A stretch of DNA of 7,238 bases from DASUAO01 sp046484625 (GTDB taxonomy: Bacteria > Actinomycetota > Acidimicrobiia > IMCC26256 > PALSA-555): assembly GCA_046484625.1 (NCBI GenBank), contig JAWOIO010000141.1, positions 1-7,238 on the forward strand, in the 5' to 3' direction. Shown piece after piece: positions 4,446 through 7,238 of the stretch. Under the pieces are notes generated by a model, which saw only the letters and a program-made list of their open reading frames with translations, was not told the origin of the DNA and did not search any database. The translations under genes were made by a program, and so were the position numbers. Numbering within the stretch: position 1 is the stretch's first letter; every line of letters starts with the position of its first letter.

Positions 4446-6023
4446 GTGACCCGCGTCCCGCTCGTGCACCACCGGTACCCCCACGCGACGGTCGCCTCAC
4501 CGCACTACCTCGCGACGGCGGCCGGGCTGGAGACGCTCCACGCGGGTGGGAACGCGCTCGACGCTGCGCTCGCCGCCAACCTGGCGCTCGGCGTCGTCAG
4601 CCCGTACTTCTGCGGCTACGGCGGCGACATCTTCGCGATCGTCTGGGACGGCGCGCTGCACGGCTACCTCGGGTCGGGGCGGGCCCCGGCCGCCGCGTCA
4701 CTCGCGTCGGCCCGGACGCGCCACGGCGATCACCTCCCGCCGTTCGGTGGCGAGGTCGTGACCGTCCCGGGCGCGGTCGCGGGCTGGTTCGACCTGCTGG
4801 AGCGCTTCGGTACCCGCACGTTCGGGGACCTGGCGGCACGCGCCCACACGCTGGCCGTCGATGGCTTCGAGGTCTCGCGGCGCGGCGCGGTGCCGTTCCG
4901 GGAGGCCCAGCAGATGTACGCCGGTTTCGACGAGTGGAGGGCGGTGTACGGCGATGTCGCGGCCGGCACGGTCCTCCGTCAGCCCGCGATGGCCCGCACG
5001 ATCGCCACCCTCGCGGAGTCCGGCCCCGACGCGTACTACCGGGGTGAGGTCGCCGGCGCGATCGCGGCCGCGGTGCGCCGAGCAGGAGGCGTGCTCGAGC
5101 CGGACGACCTCGCCGGTCACACCGGCCGCTTCGCCGACCCGTTGCGGGCGCGGTTCGGCGACGCCGAGGTGGCCGAGCTCCCGCCGCCCACCCAGGGGGT
5201 GACCGCGCTCGAGGCGCTCCGGATCCTCGACGGGCTCGACCTCCCCTCCGCCGAGCCCGGGGCCGAGCCCGACGCGGGAGCCCGGCGCGTGCACCTGCTG
5301 ATCGAGGCCACGAAGCAGGCGATGGCGGACCGTGGCGCGTTCGTCGGTGATCCGGACCACATGCCGCACCACCCCGACGTGCTCCTCGATGACCCGTGGG
5401 TGGAGGCACGACGCGCCGCGATCGACCCGGAGCGGGCGTCGGTGCCACGCCCGGTGCCGCCCCAGTCCGGGGGCACTGCGTACCTGTGTGCAGCCGACGC
5501 CGACGGGATGCTGGTGAGCCTCATCCAGTCGAACTTCGTGCACTTCGGCTCGGGGGTGCACGTCCCGGAGTGGGGGATCAACCTCAACAACCGCGGGTTC
5601 TCGTTCTCGCTCGACGAGTCGGCGGTCAACGCGTTGCGGCCCGGCGCGTTCCCGATGCACACGCTCATCCCGGCGATGGTCCTGCGCGACGGCGCCGCGG
5701 TTGCCGCGTTCGGGAGCATGGGCGGCGACGCGCAGGTTCCGGTGCACGTGCAGGTCCTGGCGAGCGTGCTCGGCGAGGACGCTGACTTCACCGACGCGAT
5801 CGCCGCACCGCGCTGGCGGGTCGACGTCGACTCGTGGCGCGTGTCGATCGAGGCGCGTGCGGACGCATCCCTCGTCGAGGGCCTCCGGGCGCGCGGCCAC
5901 GAGGTCGCGGAGGCCCGGCCGTTCGACTCGGCCATGGGCCACGCCCACGCGACCTGGCGCAGCGCCATTGGGTACGGGGTGACGTCCGACCCCCGCGCCG
6001 AAGGCGCGGCGCTCGGCTGCTGA
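4446..6023 (+). CDS. Gamma-glutamyltransferase-family Ntn amidohydrolase, cytosolic
   Basis: A 525-residue member of the gamma-glutamyltransferase (GGT) family, N-terminal-nucleophile hydrolases made as a single chain that cleaves itself before a catalytic threonine. The large-subunit part starts with LHAGGNALDAALAANLALGV (31-50) and CGYGGDIFA (56-64). Arg79 in GSGRAP is the likely carboxylate-binding arginine (E. coli R114), and PGAVAGWFDLLERFG is at 108-122. The predicted cleavage site and nucleophile is Thr344 in QSGGTAYLCAADADG, followed by LIQSNF..FGSG (359-370), NLNNRGFSFSLD (379-390) and GSMGGDAQ (423-430), the probable oxyanion-hole glycines. There is no signal peptide, unlike periplasmic E. 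coli GGT. The IQS/FGSG/NNRG pattern resembles the HpxW (oxamate amidohydrolase)/YwrD side of the family more than true glutathione-cleaving GGT, so glutathione should not be assumed as substrate. The GTG start is chosen from the TAGGCT box 8 bases upstream; the open frame continues further 5' but there overlaps the divergent gene. Confidence 0.92.
   Translation: MTRVPLVHHRYPHATVASPHYLATAAGLETLHAGGNALDAALAANLALGVVSPYFCGYGGDIFAIVWDGALHGYLGSGRAPAAASLASARTRHGDHLPPFGGEVVTVPGAVAGWFDLLERFGTRTFGDLAARAHTLAVDGFEVSRRGAVPFREAQQMYAGFDEWRAVYGDVAAGTVLRQPAMARTIATLAESGPDAYYRGEVAGAIAAAVRRAGGVLEPDDLAGHTGRFADPLRARFGDAEVAELPPPTQGVTALEALRILDGLDLPSAEPGAEPDAGARRVHLLIEATKQAMADRGAFVGDPDHMPHHPDVLLDDPWVEARRAAIDPERASVPRPVPPQSGGTAYLCAADADGMLVSLIQSNFVHFGSGVHVPEWGINLNNRGFSFSLDESAVNALRPGAFPMHTLIPAMVLRDGAAVAAFGSMGGDAQVPVHVQVLASVLGEDADFTDAIAAPRWRVDVDSWRVSIEARADASLVEGLRARGHEVAEARPFDSAMGHAHATWRSAIGYGVTSDPRAEGAALGC
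5993..6009. terminator. Hairpin overlapping the 3' end of the GGT-family gene
   Basis: CCGCGCC (5993-5999) and GGCGCGG (6003-6009) form a perfect 7-bp GC stem with a GAA triloop, ending 11 bases before the stop codon TGA (6021-6023). No T-tract follows. It may slow or end transcription before the separate MoxR promoter, but it could equally be a coding-sequence coincidence in GC-rich DNA. Confidence 0.3.
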
Positions 6024-6051
6024 TCCGTGCCGGGTCTCCGGGGCCGCCAGG

Positions 6052-6057
6052 TACCAT
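6052..6057 (+). promoter_or_regulatory. Leaderless -10 box (TACCAT) of the MoxR gene
   Basis: TACCAT ends 6 bases before GTG 6064, so the transcript would start at the start codon. No Shine-Dalgarno sequence lies between the stop of the preceding gene and this GTG. Together with the 40-base gap after the GGT-family gene, this indicates that the MoxR/VWA pair has its own promoter. Confidence 0.6.
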
Positions 6058-6063
6058 CGATGC

Positions 6064-7011
6064 GTGTCGGAGGACCGAGTAGCACCCCGCGCGCCCGTCG
6101 CCCAGACACCGGTTGTCGAGTCGCCGATCTTCAAGTCGGTCGACGACGTCCGTGACGCGCTCAGCGCGCACGACTACCTCGCCGACGACGGGCTGGCGAC
6201 GGCGATCTTCCTCGCCCTACGGCTCGAGCGCCCGCTGCTGCTCGAAGGCGAGGCCGGGGTCGGCAAGACCGAGGTCGCCAAGGTGCTCGCGCGCTGGACC
6301 GGGGGGGAGCTGGTCCGGCTCCAGTGCTACGAGGGCATCGACGCGAGCCAGGCCGTCTACGAGTGGGACTACTCCCGCCAGCTGCTGCACCTCCGCGCGG
6401 CCGAGGCCGCGGGGGGCCCGGTCGACGAGGACGAGCTGTACTCCGAGCGGTTCCTCGTCCGCCGGCCGCTGATGCAGGCCATCGCCTACGACGGTCCCAC
6501 CCCGCCGGTGCTCCTCATCGACGAGGTCGACCGCGGCGACGACGAGTTCGAGGCCTTCCTCCTCGAGATCCTGGCCGACTACACCGTCACGGTCCCCGAG
6601 CTCGGCACCTTCCACGCCGCCCGGCCCCCGATCGTGATCGTCACCTCGAACCGGACCCGCGACGTCCACGACGCACTGAAGCGCCGTTGCCTCTACCACT
6701 GGATCGAGCACCCCGACTTCGAGCGCGAGCTGGCCATCCTCCGGCTCCGCGCCCCCGAGGTGCGTGACTCGCTCGCCCGCCAGGTCGCGGCTGCCGTCGA
6801 GGCGCTCCGCGGCCTGGACCTCTACAAGGCACCGGGTGTCGCCGAGACCATCGACTGGGCGCATGCGGTGGCAGCGCTCGGAGTGAGCACCCTCGACCAG
6901 GAGACGGTCGAGGTGACGCTCGGCACGGTGTTGAAGTACCGCGAGGACCAGGAGCGGGTGCTCGAGCACGGACTCGACACGCTCCTCACCGCCATGGGAG
7001 CGCGCGCGTGA
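6064..7011 (+). CDS. MoxR-type AAA+ ATPase (CoxD-like)
   Basis: A 315-residue AAA+ ATPase of the MoxR family, which works as a chaperone-like remodeller with a VWA-domain partner to mature or insert cofactors into client complexes. Walker A is GEAGVGKT (62-69), Walker B LLIDEVD (150-156), sensor 1 is around TSNRTRD (194-200, Asn196), and the arginine finger is probably in LKRRC (205-209). The C-terminal lid contains KAPGVAETIDWA (255-266), the form I associate with CoxD-like proteins rather than the commoner MoxR/RavA groups. The first ~20 residues are poorly ordered Ala/Pro-rich. The GTG start is fixed by the TACCAT box 6 bases upstream. Its stop overlaps the start of the CoxE-like gene by 4 bases (GTGA), and GGGAG lies 7 bases before that start, so the two are co-translated. 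No Mo-enzyme genes are in this window, so a link to CO dehydrogenase is not shown. Confidence 0.93.
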   Translation: MSEDRVAPRAPVAQTPVVESPIFKSVDDVRDALSAHDYLADDGLATAIFLALRLERPLLLEGEAGVGKTEVAKVLARWTGGELVRLQCYEGIDASQAVYEWDYSRQLLHLRAAEAAGGPVDEDELYSERFLVRRPLMQAIAYDGPTPPVLLIDEVDRGDDEFEAFLLEILADYTVTVPELGTFHAARPPIVIVTSNRTRDVHDALKRRCLYHWIEHPDFERELAILRLRAPEVRDSLARQVAAAVEALRGLDLYKAPGVAETIDWAHAVAALGVSTLDQETVEVTLGTVLKYREDQERVLEHGLDTLLTAMGARA

Positions 7012-7238
7012 GCAACATGAGCCCGACCGCGATCGCACCGGCCAACGCCGAACGGGCCGCGGTGGCCTTCGCCCGCATCCTGCGGGGCGCCGGGCTCGAC
7101 GTGCCCGTCGGGACGACGGTCACCTACGCGCGTGCACTCGCCGCCGTGGGCCTGGACCGACGCACGGAGGCGTACTGGGCGGGGCGGGCGACGCTGGTGC
7201 GCGGCCCCGAGGACGTGCCCGTCTACGACCGGGCCTTC
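7008..7238 (+). CDS. CoxE-like VWA-domain protein, N-terminal part (runs off window)
   Basis: Seventy-seven codons are open from GTG 7008 to the window end. The N-terminal region reads FARILRGAGLDVPVGTTVTY (21-40), then ARALAAVGLDRRTEAYWAGR (41-60) and ATLVRGPEDVPVYDRAF (61-77). This order (FAR.LR..GL.V..G / AL.AVGL..R...YWA.RATLV..PED...YDRAF) is the standard N-terminus of CoxE-like VWA proteins. The VWA domain itself, with its metal-binding DxSxS site, should lie beyond the edge and cannot be checked here. The start is supported by GGGAG at 6996-7000 and the 4-base overlap with the MoxR gene; ATG 7017 is a possible alternative start three codons later. It is the expected partner of the MoxR ATPase. 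Confidence 0.85.
   Translation, partial: MSNMSPTAIAPANAERAAVAFARILRGAGLDVPVGTTVTYARALAAVGLDRRTEAYWAGRATLVRGPEDVPVYDRAF

Noticed and set aside
4698..6134. Long minus-strand frame opposite the GGT-family gene
   Set aside because: It is antisense to a gene with complete family motifs; its composition is that of a GC-driven shadow frame.
1..7238. CRISPR array, insertion sequence, toxin-antitoxin or phage defence cassette
   Set aside because: No regularly spaced repeats, transposase motifs, terminal repeats or paired small toxin/antitoxin genes were found. The MoxR/VWA pair is a known maturation module, and nothing beside it points to defence.

Overview
The window is high-GC DNA with the codon use and gene families of an actinobacterium. 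Four features fit Actinomycetota: genes starting on GTG directly behind a TANNNT box with no Shine-Dalgarno (leaderless), an actinobacterial-type LexA box, a small stand-alone RNB ribonuclease, and a membrane protein with the Gly-Gly-x-Cys / Pro-Cys-Pro-Asp-Gly signature. The Acidimicrobiia are my guess at class level; that is inference, not proof. I see no insertion sequence, phage gene, CRISPR array or replication origin.

Layout. Bases 1-254 hold no complete gene. They contain a well-formed minus-strand promoter (TTGACA, 18-bp spacer, TACAGT) with a LexA/SOS box inside the spacer, firing out of the left edge towards a gene that is almost wholly outside the window. Behind it lie a perfect 9-bp inverted repeat and a tRNA-Pro(GGG) gene (255-332). 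A short minus-strand ORF for a probable small membrane protein (388-567) diverges, across only 16 bp, from a five-segment membrane protein of unknown function (584-1225). A small zinc-ribbon protein follows on the plus strand (1361-1777).

The centre is a minus-strand two-gene operon: a LOG/lysine-decarboxylase-like Rossmann protein (upstream, 3248-4399), then 3 bp later an RNB-domain ribonuclease (1802-3244). It converges on the zinc-ribbon gene with only 24 bp between stops. Divergent from the operon, across a compact promoter region, is a cytosolic gamma-glutamyltransferase-family amidohydrolase (4446-6023). The right end holds a MoxR-type AAA+ ATPase (6064-7011) overlapping by 4 bp the start of a CoxE-like VWA-family protein that runs off the window (7008-7238).

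How the genes work together. The LOG-like/RNB pair is probably co-transcribed and may act in nucleotide/RNA metabolism. The MoxR/CoxE-like pair is a classic chaperone-like module in which the ATPase and its VWA partner remodel or mature a client protein or metal cofactor. The remaining genes look like ordinary chromosomal single units. I did not find a clearly new biological system. The items most worth a second look are the SOS promoter at the left edge, the small divergent membrane ORF, the leaderless promoters, and the client of the MoxR/VWA pair beyond the right edge.
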